Notes under the pieces: generated by a model
Seen by the model: the letters and a program-made list of their open reading frames with translations, nothing else
Databases searched by the model: none
What the model was told of the DNA's origin: nothing
Position numbers and translations under genes: made by a program
In this document: in pieces, positions 16,703-25,287 of the stretch
Numbering within the stretch: the first letter of the stretch is position 1
Layout: each line of letters opens with the position of its first letter
DNA from: Deltaproteobacteria bacterium
GTDB lineage: Bacteria > Myxococcota > Myxococcia > Myxococcales > JAHFDP01
DNA length: 62,468 nucleotides
NCBI GenBank assembly: GCA_023248955.1
Contig: JAHFDP010000015.1
Coordinates: 1 to 62,468, forward strand
Direction: 5' to 3'

Positions 16703-18048
16703 TGCCGAAGCGATCTTTCGACGTGGTGGTCGTGGGCGCTGGCGTCGGCGCGGCGGCGGCCGGCGCGCTTTTGCAGCGGCGCGGCAACCGCGTTCTTTTC
16801 GCGTTGGAGAAGGCACCGCCCAAGGAAGGCCCCGTTGGCGTTCCGGAGATTACCGTTTCGCTTCGCGGCGGCGTCGCCCAGGCCGTCGGCGAAGAGCTGC
16901 ATCTGCACAATGAATTTTCACGGGCCTGGACCAGCGTTGGACCGTTCCGGTTGTTGTTCGAAGGCGAGCGGATGGTTGGCTACGATGGCGCGGAGCTGGC
17001 GCGTGCGTTCGGTGAGCAGGGAACATTCGCCGCGGAAAATCTCGCGGGACTGGACGCCGCATTCGAGCGCGCCGCAGCGGTTTTCGCGATTCCACCCCCA
17101 CTCCCGCCGCTGGGTTTTTTTGAGCGTCGAAGTCTAAAAAAACTTCGGCTCGGTTTGGACATCGCCGAACGCGCCTACACACTTCCTGCGCGCCTACACA
17201 CTGGACTCGACGCGTTGGCACCGCTGGCTTCGCGTCTGACGGGAGCGCCGCGCACACCGCTCGCACGCACAGTGAGCGCCGTTCCGCTGTTGATGAATCC
17301 GGGACGGCTCTCCGGTGGCGAAGCCGGCCTAGCGACGCTCCTGCGCAAACGCGCCGTGGAGCTTGGCGCACAGGTCGAAAACGTCTCGGCGCCGGTGGAG
17401 CAACTCGTCCATTCCGGAAGTCGCGTCGATGGACTTCTTCTCTCTGGCGGGACCGAAGTCGGCGCAGCCGCGGTCGTGGTGGGACTGGAGTCCGCACCGC
17501 TAGCGCGTCTCTTGGCGCCGCTCGGCCGTCGTGTCCGGGGTTTTCTTCCGTCGCTTTCCGCGCTGCGGCCCACGGCGCGCGAATGCACCTGGTCACTCAC
17601 GCTCGCCACGCGCTCGGTTCCGCTGCCGCTGGGCCAGGCGGCGCTGGTGCAGCTCGATGGTGCGTCGGTGCTCATCGAGAGCGCGCCGGGCGGCGATCAG
17701 ACGCGCCTCCTGGTGCGCGGCATCTCCCAACTCGACGGCCTCGGGGATCCCGACCTAGCGGCGTTCATGCGCGTGGCCGCCATCGCGCTGGAGGAGGCTG
17801 TCCCGTTTTACCGTCGTCATGTCATCGCCGAAGAACCGCCGCGGGCTTGCGGCGAGCGGTACGATCCCACCGAGTCCGCGCTGGGTATTGGCGGCTTGCG
17901 CGAATTGTTGCCGTTCAAGAATGCCGTGCTTTGCGGTCCGCAGGTTTTTCCTGGATTCGGGTTAACGGGAGAGCTCTTGGCTGGCGTTGCGGCGGCGGCT
18001 GGGATTGGGCCGCTAACGCGCAAGCAGCAGATTTTGGCTCAAGGGTAG
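16702..18048 (+). CDS. FAD/NAD(P)-binding oxidoreductase, phytoene desaturase-like fold
   Basis: 448 residues from GTG at 16702, which overlaps the stop of the DUF523 gene by one base. The N terminus has a dinucleotide-binding Rossmann motif (VVVVGAGVGAAAAGALLQRRG), close to GxGxxG-x17. A C-terminal block with AVLCGPQVFPGFGLTGELLAG matches the second FAD-contact motif of amine-oxidase/phytoene-desaturase-like flavoproteins. The middle is variable and rich in Leu/Ala. Substrate unknown; carotenoid, retinoid or other lipid oxidation would be guesses. The longer frame starting at 16552 overlaps DUF523 and lacks homology. Confidence 0.8.
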   Translation: MPKRSFDVVVVGAGVGAAAAGALLQRRGNRVLFALEKAPPKEGPVGVPEITVSLRGGVAQAVGEELHLHNEFSRAWTSVGPFRLLFEGERMVGYDGAELARAFGEQGTFAAENLAGLDAAFERAAAVFAIPPPLPPLGFFERRSLKKLRLGLDIAERAYTLPARLHTGLDALAPLASRLTGAPRTPLARTVSAVPLLMNPGRLSGGEAGLATLLRKRAVELGAQVENVSAPVEQLVHSGSRVDGLLLSGGTEVGAAAVVVGLESAPLARLLAPLGRRVRGFLPSLSALRPTARECTWSLTLATRSVPLPLGQAALVQLDGASVLIESAPGGDQTRLLVRGISQLDGLGDPDLAAFMRVAAIALEEAVPFYRRHVIAEEPPRACGERYDPTESALGIGGLRELLPFKNAVLCGPQVFPGFGLTGELLAGVAAAAGIGPLTRKQQILAQG

Positions 18049-18064
18049 CGTTTGACTTTCCCCC

Positions 18065-18082
18065 CCTAATTAGCTAGTTAGG
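18065..18082. promoter_or_regulatory. 18-bp near-perfect palindrome upstream of rpmB
   Basis: CCTAATTAGCTAGTTAGG is self-complementary except for one symmetric mismatch pair. It lies 27 bases before the rpmB start codon and just downstream of a TTGACT (18052-18057) that could act as a -35 element. Its AT-rich centre may provide the -10 region. An operator or a hairpin in the rpmB leader are both possible. Confidence 0.4.
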
Positions 18083-18109
18083 CCGGCTCGCTTTAGAAAA
18101 GGACTCACC

Positions 18110-18301
18110 ATGGCTTGGAAATGCGACACGTGTGGCAAAGGCTCGCTTACCGGCAACCGGGTTAGCCATGCCAACAACAAGACCAAGACGAAGAGCTTTC
18201 CCAACCTGCGCCGCGTGCGGGCGAATGTGGATGGAACAACCCTGCGCCTGCGCGTTTGCGCGCGCTGCCTCAAGGCCGGCAAAATCGTCAAGGCCGCTTA
18301 G
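18110..18301 (+). CDS. rpmB: 50S ribosomal protein bL28, zinc-binding form
   Basis: 63 residues, the usual size. Conserved core GNRVSHANNKTKTKSFPNL identifies bL28. Two CxxC pairs (Cys5/Cys8 and Cys50/Cys53) make this the zinc-containing C+ version; many bacteria carry a C- paralogue expressed under zinc limitation, but none is in this window. An AAAGGA ribosome site sits 6 bases before the ATG. The following DUF6178 gene starts 8 bases after the stop and may be read through. Confidence 0.97.
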   Translation: MAWKCDTCGKGSLTGNRVSHANNKTKTKSFPNLRRVRANVDGTTLRLRVCARCLKAGKIVKAA

Positions 18302-18309
18302 GTCGGTCG

Positions 18310-19842
18310 TTGATTCAAAAATCCGCGACGCTTGCCTTGCGGGCTCAGCTCGCGCGAGCGAACGGTCACGCTAAACTTGAGCTTTTGTTAAGTCAGCCCA
18401 ATCCGGGCGCACTGGTTCGAGCACTGCCGCCGGAGGAGCTTCTCTTCGCCATTCACGAGATAGGTCTTGGCGATGCGGCCGAGTTGGTGGCGCTGGCCTC
18501 CGCGGAGCAGTTCAAAGCGTTCATCGATTTCGACTGCTGGCGGCGCGACATGCCGCGGCCGCAACAGGTTTTGAAGTGGCTTTCCGCGGCGCGGCTTGGC
18601 GCGGGGCTCAACGGGTTGGGACGCTATCGGCGCAAGGTGACCGCGCTCGATCCCGAGCTGCTCGTGTTGGTGTTGCAGTCCACCATTCTCGTGCACGATC
18701 TCGGCGAAGGCGCCGCGCCAGACGTCGCCGGTGCCAGCTGGCCGACGCCCGACGGCTGGTGCCTCGTGGAATTTCTCGGGGAGGGTGACGAGCCCGACGT
18801 GGTGCGCCGCCTCCTGGAAGATCTCTACGCCGAAGCGCCGATTGCAACGGCGCAGCTCTTGTCGAACGTGCGTGTGGAAACAACCGGCGAATTGGCCGAA
18901 GTTTCGTACCAGTGGAGAACGGGGCGGTTGCGCGATCTCGGCGTTCCGTCGTTGGAAGAGGCGCAGCGTTTTTTTGCGCCGGAGAAGAACGCGGCGCCGA
19001 TGGCAACACCCTCGATGGCGCTGGCGCTGCAACCGGATCGCGATCTCCTCGAGGCCGCCGCCGAGCGCATTCCCGTCGAAGCGCTCGACGAGGTCGAGAA
19101 AAAAATCGCTTACGCCGGAAACGCGGTGATGGTGGCGGAACTGATCGACGCTGCGGACGTTGCTGTTGCGCGCGAGGCGCTGTCGGAAGCTCGCGCTACA
19201 CTCTCGCTCGGGCTCTGGACGCTGTCGGGCGGCGATCCAGCGCGGGCCGCAGAGATCCTGATCGAGATGCCGGTGCAGCGGATTTTCCAGAGTGGTGTCG
19301 CGCCGGGCCGAGCGCTCCAGCGCGCCGCCGATGACATTTCTAAAATGCTCGCCGCGCCCGGATCGCAGCGACCGATCTTGGATGCCCCGCTGGACACGAT
19401 CCTGAGTAGCTTGCGCAGGCGGCGTCCGCGCTTGGGTGATCTACCCATCGCCCATCCCAAGCAGGTCGCCCAAGCCCAAGCGGCATTGGCGGAGGCACGA
19501 TCGCTGGCGCGTTTCGCGGACGCCATGGGCCTGGCGCCCGAGCGAATTGCAAGCTTTGCCGCGGAGCTTGAGCGCGCGCCGCAGTCATTGGCACTCGGTG
19601 GAATTTTACTTTCGATGGCGGCGGCAGATGCGCGCGCGCCGGTCGCACTTTCGCGCGAGCAGGCCGAAGCGATCGTGGCGCGGACAGAGGCCCCACTGTT
19701 CCGTGCGCTCGATCTGGCTCCCGATGAAAGTTCGCGCGAAGCGGTGGCGCGGCTCCTTCAGCAGAGTTGGAAGCGGCTTCGCGCAGAGGCCTCGCGCGGG
19801 CCGATCGATTGGGCAGGCACTGCGCTGCTTGTCGTTCGCTAG
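18310..19842 (+). CDS. DUF6178 family protein
   Basis: About 510 residues. TTG at 18310 is chosen because the frame upstream overlaps rpmB and the first conserved-looking segment (SATLALRAQLARANGHAKL) follows it. The sequence is soluble, Leu/Ala-rich and helical; ALPPEELLFAIHEIGLGDAAELVALAS and FDCWRRDMPRPQQVLKWL resemble the DUF6178 family that I associate with deltaproteobacteria. No catalytic motif is visible. Function unknown. It is followed by a repeat-rich spacer and converges on the TPR lipoprotein gene. Family name from memory; the coding call itself is firm from length and codon bias. Confidence 0.78.
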   Translation: MIQKSATLALRAQLARANGHAKLELLLSQPNPGALVRALPPEELLFAIHEIGLGDAAELVALASAEQFKAFIDFDCWRRDMPRPQQVLKWLSAARLGAGLNGLGRYRRKVTALDPELLVLVLQSTILVHDLGEGAAPDVAGASWPTPDGWCLVEFLGEGDEPDVVRRLLEDLYAEAPIATAQLLSNVRVETTGELAEVSYQWRTGRLRDLGVPSLEEAQRFFAPEKNAAPMATPSMALALQPDRDLLEAAAERIPVEALDEVEKKIAYAGNAVMVAELIDAADVAVAREALSEARATLSLGLWTLSGGDPARAAEILIEMPVQRIFQSGVAPGRALQRAADDISKMLAAPGSQRPILDAPLDTILSSLRRRRPRLGDLPIAHPKQVAQAQAALAEARSLARFADAMGLAPERIASFAAELERAPQSLALGGILLSMAAADARAPVALSREQAEAIVARTEAPLFRALDLAPDESSREAVARLLQQSWKRLRAEASRGPIDWAGTALLVVR

Positions 19843-19843
19843 T

Positions 19844-19953
19844 GGATCGATTCCTAAATTACGTATCAGCGGACGTTAACGTGAGCGCAGCGCTGACGTT
19901 GACGTGAGCGGCTCTCGACTCGTCACAAGTCTGTCGATACGTGGAATCGATCC
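19844..19953. repeat. 110-bp nested inverted/direct repeat between convergent genes
   Basis: Outer arms: GGATCGATTCC (19844-19854) then ACGTATC (19861-19867) are matched in inverted order by GATACGT (19936-19942) and GGAATCGATCC (19943-19953), with a six-base bulge on the left. Between them lies a direct repeat, GACGTTAACGTGAGCG (19872-19887) and GACGTTGACGTGAGCG (19895-19910). The structure fills the space between two stop codons, so it could be a bidirectional terminator, but its size and mixed symmetry also fit a small mobile repeat. No T-tract is present. Confidence 0.7.
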
Positions 19954-19954
19954 G

Positions 19955-21292
19955 CTAGTTCTTGATCGCGGCCAGCATCTGCGCGGCTTCAGCATTCTCT
20001 GGCTCGAGCTGCAAGGTTTCCTGCAACGCTTTTTGCGCGGCCTGCGCCAGCCGTTGTTTCTCGGCGGGTGGCGAAGCTTTCGCGGACTGCTTGGCGTAGA
20101 ACGTCCCCAAGCGTAGCCGCGCCTGCGCATTGTTCGGCGCGCGTTGCGAGAGCGAAACCAGCTCCGTCTCCACCGCCTGAACGTTGCCTTGTTTGTCGTA
20201 GGCGCCCGCGAGCAAAAGGCGCGCATCGACATCCTCGGGGGAGAGCGTGCGAACGATCTCGAGCACCGCGATCGCGCCCGGCCAATCACCGCGCGCCGCG
20301 GCGAGCTCGCCCAACCGTCGCCGCGCCGGAATATCGAGTGGGTCGCGCTCAACGACGTGCTGGTACTGCTCGCGCGCCTGCTCCGCGCGATCTTTCTGAA
20401 AATAGAGATCGCCCAAATAGAGGTAGGGCTGTGGCGCATCGGGGGTCAGCTCCTGCGCGCGCAAGAGTTCGCTCACCGCGCGACCGGCCTCGTCGAGACG
20501 CGCGTAAGCGAGTCCGAGCAGCGCATGCACCATTCCTAATTTGGGAAACTTCAGAAGCACCGCGCCGAAAATATCGATCGCTTGCGTCGGCGCATCGCGT
20601 GTGAGCCACGCTAGCCCTTGCTGCACTTGTGGCTCCGCGCCCGGTGCCAACTTGGCGAAGTCGCGAAAGGGATCGACCAGATGGCGATCGGCTTCGCGCG
20701 CTAGCGCCAACTCTTCGGGCGTCGGGGCAAGGTGCGTGATCGCCGCGAGCGCGGCGCGCGCGGTCGGCGCATCCCCCAGGCGATCAGCACACAGCGCGAG
20801 CGGGATGCGATAGCGAACGACGTTCGGCGCGAGAAGTGCAGCGCGTCCGAGTGGTACACGGGCCTCCGCGAAACGGTCGGCCTGGTAGAGCGCGACACCG
20901 AATCGATAGTGAAAGTCCGCAACGTCTGGCGCCAACTCGACAGCGCGTTTCAACGCCGCGCGCGCCGAGGGAAGATCATCGCCGATCGCAAACAGCGTCA
21001 AGCCTAGCGCCTCTTGCGCGTAGGCATTGTCCGGATCGGCCTCGGCATCGACTTGCGATTTTATCAAGAACGACGCCAGCGTCCCACGCTTTTTTTCGCT
21101 CTCAATCAACGTGCGCAGCGCGGCGAGATCGTGCGGATCCTGCGCCAGCGCAGTGCTCAGCGCTTCCGACGCGGCCTCGTAAGAACCGTGCGCGAAGAGT
21201 GCCTGCCCTTCGGCGCGATGATCGACCAGCGGCGCATGCGCGCAGGCAGCGAGCGCCAGCGCGACAACCGAAGCCGGAACGTGCTTGGCCAT
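19955..21292 (-). CDS. TPR repeat lipoprotein
   Basis: 445 residues. ATG at 21292 starts a lipoprotein signal (MAKHVPASVVALALAAC) with lipobox LAAC; the frame upstream overlaps the acyltransferase gene and is a shadow. The mature part is almost wholly tetratricopeptide repeats, for example ALFAHGSYEAASEALSTALA, YQADRFAEARVPLGRAALL, YLYLGDLYFQKDRAEQAREQ and LRLGTFYAKQSAKA. Such proteins are scaffold or assembly factors in the periplasm or outer membrane; the partner is unknown. It is the last gene of a minus-strand operon with the acyltransferase and another TPR lipoprotein upstream, separated from the former by 10 bases. Confidence 0.88.
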   Translation of the reverse strand: MAKHVPASVVALALAACAHAPLVDHRAEGQALFAHGSYEAASEALSTALAQDPHDLAALRTLIESEKKRGTLASFLIKSQVDAEADPDNAYAQEALGLTLFAIGDDLPSARAALKRAVELAPDVADFHYRFGVALYQADRFAEARVPLGRAALLAPNVVRYRIPLALCADRLGDAPTARAALAAITHLAPTPEELALAREADRHLVDPFRDFAKLAPGAEPQVQQGLAWLTRDAPTQAIDIFGAVLLKFPKLGMVHALLGLAYARLDEAGRAVSELLRAQELTPDAPQPYLYLGDLYFQKDRAEQAREQYQHVVERDPLDIPARRRLGELAAARGDWPGAIAVLEIVRTLSPEDVDARLLLAGAYDKQGNVQAVETELVSLSQRAPNNAQARLRLGTFYAKQSAKASPPAEKQRLAQAAQKALQETLQLEPENAEAAQMLAAIKN

Positions 21293-21302
21293 GAGGAGCC
21301 CT

Positions 21303-22055
21303 CTAAGAGAGAAGCGAACGGTGAAGCGCGACCACCTGATCGCGCGTTTCACGCATGAGTGCGTCACGATCGCGCGTGGCGCTGGGCTCGATCGGTTTCC
21401 CGAAGGCCACGCGAATCGTTCCCGGGTAAATCTTGAGCTCGTGTTTACGCATGACCCACTGCGAGCCTTCGATAGCCACCGGAACGATCGGAACTTGCGC
21501 GGTGAGGGCCAACTGAAACGAGCCTTTTTTGAACGGCAACACCGAGCCATCCTTCGAGCGCGTGCCCTCGGGAAAAACGACGATGCTCTGCCCGCTGCGA
21601 ATTTTTTCGCCGGCACGCTCGAGGCTGCGCAACGCATCGGCGTGGCGCGCGCGATCGACGAGCACATAACCGGCGAGCCACAAGTGCCAGCCTAAAAAGG
21701 GAACGTAAAAGAGCTCGCGCTTGGCAATGAAGGTGAAGAATTCGGGGACGGCCACGAACATCGCGAAGATGTCGTAAACGCCCTGGTGATTCGACGCGAA
21801 AATCACCGGACGTCCCACATGTCCGTCGCCGATCACTTCGACGCGAACGCCGGAAACCGAGAGGATGCTGCGCGCCCAAAAACGCGCCACCGTCAGCGCG
21901 AATCGCCGGCTCGGCCACTGGTTGCCGAGCGCGAGAACCACCAAGAGAAGTTGGGTGAACAGCAGAAAGGTAGCGCAGAGAACCGTGAGCGTAACCGCGA
22001 TTGGAAGGAGCAGCCAGTAACGAAGTCGGCCGCCCTTTTCGGCAACGCCTGTCAC
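21303..22055 (-). CDS. 1-acyl-sn-glycerol-3-phosphate acyltransferase (PlsC family)
   Basis: 250 residues from GTG 22055, which overlaps the preceding gene as GTGA. An N-terminal membrane segment (YWLLLPIAVTLTVLCATFLL) is followed by acyltransferase block I NHQGVYD (the NHx4D-like catalytic His/Asp), and block III FPEGTRS, then VPIVPVAIEGS. This is the PlsC/AGPAT fold that adds the second acyl chain to lysophosphatidate at the inner membrane. Sandwiched between two TPR lipoprotein genes, so it may serve a specialised lipid rather than be the only PlsC of the cell. The frame upstream of GTG is antisense or overlapping noise. Confidence 0.93.
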   Translation of the reverse strand: MTGVAEKGGRLRYWLLLPIAVTLTVLCATFLLFTQLLLVVLALGNQWPSRRFALTVARFWARSILSVSGVRVEVIGDGHVGRPVIFASNHQGVYDIFAMFVAVPEFFTFIAKRELFYVPFLGWHLWLAGYVLVDRARHADALRSLERAGEKIRSGQSIVVFPEGTRSKDGSVLPFKKGSFQLALTAQVPIVPVAIEGSQWVMRKHELKIYPGTIRVAFGKPIEPSATRDRDALMRETRDQVVALHRSLLS

Positions 22056-22906
22056 CGCGCGGCCAGCGGTGGAAGTCCAACCGCGCTGCGAAAACCGGGA
22101 TCGCTTTGAATCAGCGCCAGGCCCGCGTCGTGGGCCAAGCGATCGATCGAACGCGCGGTGAGCGCCTTGGCTTTGGCCTCGAGATCCTCGGAACGCACCG
22201 CACGCCCAGCCTCCTGCACCTCGATCGTTTGAACAGCATCGGCCGCAATGCGCCGCGCCGATTCGATGGCCGCGGTGGCAGCGCCGCTGCGATCGCCTTG
22301 CGCCAGTTTGAGTCGCGCACGTCCGTACCAACCCGAGGGAGAGGATGGTTGTAACTCGAGAATCCGATCGAAGGTTCGCTCCGCGGGCTCGAGTTGCCCA
22401 TCGGCGAGTAGCGCGAGTCCGAATTCGTAGAGTGCGGGAATCGATTTTCCGTCAGCGTGAACAGCAAATTCAAAATCGGCCAGCGCGGCTTTGCGATCAC
22501 CCGCCTGGTTTTCCAATTGTCCACGCGAGAGACGCGCGAAAAGATTCGTGGGTGCGACGTCCAGAGCAGCAGTGAGCTGTTCGCGCGCACCCGCGATGTT
22601 GCCGGCCGCCACCAACGCTCGCGCGTAGGATTGGCGCAGTGAAACATGGCGCGGTTCGGCGGCAACCGCTTGCGCATAGGCGTCTTTGGCTTCGCCGCGA
22701 CGTCCGAGATCGGTGAGCACGTCGCCGAGCCGCTCCCAGGCGCCACCCGCATGCGGATTCACCGCCACCGCGCCACGGTAAGCTTCCAGCGCTTCGGTGA
22801 GATGCCCCGTGTTGGTGAGCACGTTTCCGCGTGCGACGTAAACCGCGGCGGAATCTTGGCAAGCGGCCAAGGCGCAGAGCACAGCGACAAAAAACAGGCG
22901 ATGCAT
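22052..22906 (-). CDS. TPR repeat lipoprotein
   Basis: 284 residues. ATG at 22906 gives a lipoprotein signal peptide (MHRLFFVAVLCALAAC) with lipobox LAAC. It is followed by about six TPR units such as GNVLTNTGHLTEALEAYRGA, GDVLTDLGRRGEAKDAYAQA, LARLSRGQLENQAGDRKAAL in form. First gene of the minus-strand operon TPR - acyltransferase - TPR. It is divergent from the deoxynucleoside kinase across 61 bases. Probably an envelope assembly or scaffolding protein. No enzymatic motif. Confidence 0.86.
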   Translation of the reverse strand: MHRLFFVAVLCALAACQDSAAVYVARGNVLTNTGHLTEALEAYRGAVAVNPHAGGAWERLGDVLTDLGRRGEAKDAYAQAVAAEPRHVSLRQSYARALVAAGNIAGAREQLTAALDVAPTNLFARLSRGQLENQAGDRKAALADFEFAVHADGKSIPALYEFGLALLADGQLEPAERTFDRILELQPSSPSGWYGRARLKLAQGDRSGAATAAIESARRIAADAVQTIEVQEAGRAVRSEDLEAKAKALTARSIDRLAHDAGLALIQSDPGFRSAVGLPPLAAR

Positions 22907-22967
22907 GGTTGCCTCGAAAGGTGGCGAACCATAGCAGCGCGCGGCACTCTTTGGTAGAAGCGGCGGC

Positions 22968-23579
22968 GTGCAAAAACGTTTTGTCGCGGTGGCGGGAAAC
23001 ATCGGCGCGGGCAAGACGGAGCTGGTCCACTTTCTCTGCAAGAAGTATGGCCTCACGCCGTTTTTCGAACCCAACGACACCAATCCCTACCTGCAAGATT
23101 TCTACGCCGACATGAAGGTGTGGGCGTTTCGATCGCAAATCTATTTTCTGTCGCACAAGTTCCGTTTGCATCGCACGCTGATGGACGCGGCATCCACGGT
23201 GGTGCAGGACCGCACGATTTACGAGGACGCGGAGATCTTCGCGCGCAACCTGCACGATCAAGGTTTCATCGACACGCGCGACTACCGCACCTACCGCGAG
23301 CTCTACGAATCGGTCTGCCGCGCACTCGCGCCCCCGGACTTGATGATCTTTTTGAAGTGTCCCGTACGCACATTGAGGAAACGGATCGCCGGCCGCGGTC
23401 GCGCCATGGAAGCGGCCATACCCACGAGTTACTTGAGCGGCCTCAACAAGCTCTACGACGACTGGCGCGCCCGCTACGACTTGTCGCCGGTGATCGAACT
23501 ACCGACCGATCGTTTGGACTACCTCACCGACATCGTCGATCGGTTGGATCTCTTCAAACAGATCGAGCGCTACCTATGA
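22968..23579 (+). CDS. deoxynucleoside kinase (dNK/dGK family)
   Basis: 203 residues, GTG start. Walker A P-loop GNIGAGKT near the N terminus, the DRTIYEDAEIF motif (equivalent of the ERS/DR-S-Y-E substrate-binding motif) and LMIFLKCPVRTLRKRI with RGRAMEA lid region are all typical of the deoxyadenosine/deoxyguanosine kinase family that salvages deoxynucleosides to monophosphates. The exact base preference cannot be told. It overlaps the DUF2332 gene by four bases (ATGA), suggesting co-translation. Confidence 0.93.
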   Translation: MQKRFVAVAGNIGAGKTELVHFLCKKYGLTPFFEPNDTNPYLQDFYADMKVWAFRSQIYFLSHKFRLHRTLMDAASTVVQDRTIYEDAEIFARNLHDQGFIDTRDYRTYRELYESVCRALAPPDLMIFLKCPVRTLRKRIAGRGRAMEAAIPTSYLSGLNKLYDDWRARYDLSPVIELPTDRLDYLTDIVDRLDLFKQIERYL

Positions 23580-24628
23580 CCGCCGAAGAAACCATCGCCG
23601 CGCGTCTGCGCGAGCAGGCCAGCTGGTGTCGATCGCTTCGATCACGTTTGTATGACACACTCCTCGAGACGGCCGCGAACGATGTGATCGCGCACGGCCC
23701 GGCGTGGGAGGTGCTGCAAGGGCGCGAAGTCGATCCGTCCGATTCTGCGTTGGCGCTTCGACTGATGGGCGGCATGCATCGGTTGGTGCTCTCGGGTGAA
23801 GTGCCGGAGATGGCGCGGTTCTATCCCTCGGTGGGCGGGGACGGCGATCCCACCCAGGCCTGGCCGGCGTTTCGCGAGGTGCTCGTGGCCAAGCGCGATG
23901 CGCTGCGTGCGCTCGTGCTGCGTCCGGTGCAGACAAACGAAGTAGGGCGATCGGCGGCCCTCATCGGCGGGTTTCTCGAGGTGGCGCGTGCAACGAAATT
24001 GCCGCTGTCGCTCGTGGAGCTCGGTGCCAGCGCGGGACTCAACTTGCGCTGGGATCACTACCGTTACGAAACGCCGGACGCGACCTGGGGAGCGCCGTCG
24101 TCTGTTCATTTTGTCAAGTTGTGGGAAGGCACGCCGCCGTTCTCGGTGCAGGTAAGAGTCGTGGCGCGCGTCGGGTGCGATCCAGCGCCGCTTGATCCAT
24201 CGCGTGAGGAAGATCGGTTGACGCTCGCGTCGTACGTCTGGGCCGATCAGATCGATCGTTTGGTGAAGCTGCGCGCCGCTTGCGCGCTGGCGGCGACTGT
24301 CCCAGCCCCTGTCGAAAAATCTGGCGCGGCCGCGTTTCTCGAGGCGCACTTGGCGGCACGACGCAACGACGTCGCCACCGTCATCTTTCATTCGGTGGTG
24401 ATGCAGTACCTGCCGCCGGACGAGCGTGCGCGCGTGGTGACGCTCCTCACGAACGCGGGGAAATCAACGACCGCGCCGCTGGCCTGGTTGCGGATGGAGC
24501 CGGTGTTGACGGAAGGCCGCATGGTGCGCGGAATGGAAGTGCGGCTTACGTTGTGGCCCAACGGCGAAGATCGGCTGATCGCAATCGCGGATGGGCACGC
24601 GCGGCATGTGGAGTGGCTACTTCGTTAA
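23576..24628 (+). CDS. DUF2332 family protein
   Basis: 350 residues from ATG 23576, overlapping the kinase stop. Recognised by features of DUF2332 proteins: an N-terminal YDTLLETAANDV region, PAWEVLQGR, LRLMGGMHRLVLSG, LVELGASAGLNLRWDHYRY and a later FHSVVMQYLPPDERARV. The LVELGASAGLNL segment resembles a SAM-binding loop, so a methyltransferase-like fold is possible, but no activity is known to me. It ends inside the convergent histidine kinase gene (12-base overlap). Confidence 0.85.
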   Translation: MTAEETIAARLREQASWCRSLRSRLYDTLLETAANDVIAHGPAWEVLQGREVDPSDSALALRLMGGMHRLVLSGEVPEMARFYPSVGGDGDPTQAWPAFREVLVAKRDALRALVLRPVQTNEVGRSAALIGGFLEVARATKLPLSLVELGASAGLNLRWDHYRYETPDATWGAPSSVHFVKLWEGTPPFSVQVRVVARVGCDPAPLDPSREEDRLTLASYVWADQIDRLVKLRAACALAATVPAPVEKSGAAAFLEAHLAARRNDVATVIFHSVVMQYLPPDERARVVTLLTNAGKSTTAPLAWLRMEPVLTEGRMVRGMEVRLTLWPNGEDRLIAIADGHARHVEWLLR

Positions 24629-25264
24629 GGCTGGAAGTCGTAGCAGGAACATCGTTCCCGGCGTCGCGTGGTCCAGCGAAAGTTCGCCGCCGTGCGCGCG
24701 CGCGATTTGTCGTGAGAGAAAAAGTCCGAGCCCGCTGCCACCTTCGCGCGATGTAACGAGCGGCGTGAAAAGCTGCGCGGCGATTTGTGGCGTTACGCCA
24801 GGGCCGTCGTCGCTGATGCGCGCTTCGATGCCAAGTGGACTTGCGGAAAGCTGAATCAGCAGGCCTGTTCGCGCGAAGGCGATGCCGTTGAGTAGCAAAT
24901 TCAAAAAAACCTGCTCGAGCGCAGCGGGATCGCCATTCACGAAGAGGGGCGTTGCTCGCAACTCGATTTCAATGCCGCGTTCCTGCGCGCGTGGCCACAC
25001 GAGCGCGATCGAATGCGCGGCGATGGCCGCCAGATCGCAAGACGTTCGCGCGAATGCCGACGTTCCGCCGAGGTAGCGTTGCAGCTTGTGGGACGCGCGC
25101 CGAATTTCTTCTTCGAGCGTGGCCAAGTGTTTGAGCGCTGCCTCGGTGTCGCCGCGTTCGAGTTGTAACCGCGCCAATTGTGCGAAACCAAGCAGCACGG
25201 CCAATGCGTTTTTCCGCTCGTGCACAAAGCCCGCGATCGACGGCACGTCCTCGAAATCCCCCAT
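24617..25264 (-). CDS. small cytoplasmic histidine kinase (no sensor domain)
   Basis: 215 residues only. A HisKA-like H-box (VHERKNALAVLLGFAQL) is followed directly by a HATPase_c domain with N box (FLNLLLNG), G1 (SDDGPGV) and G2 (GGSGLGLFLSRQIARAHGG). There is no membrane segment or sensor domain, so it needs another protein for input, or acts as a phosphotransfer or accessory kinase. No response regulator is adjacent. Divergent from coaBC with 23 bases between start codons, and convergent with DUF2332 with 12 bases of overlap. Confidence 0.9.
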   Translation of the reverse strand: MGDFEDVPSIAGFVHERKNALAVLLGFAQLARLQLERGDTEAALKHLATLEEEIRRASHKLQRYLGGTSAFARTSCDLAAIAAHSIALVWPRAQERGIEIELRATPLFVNGDPAALEQVFLNLLLNGIAFARTGLLIQLSASPLGIEARISDDGPGVTPQIAAQLFTPLVTSREGGSGLGLFLSRQIARAHGGELSLDHATPGTMFLLRLPALTK

Positions 25265-25287
25265 GAGCGAATGGTATCATCGAGGGC

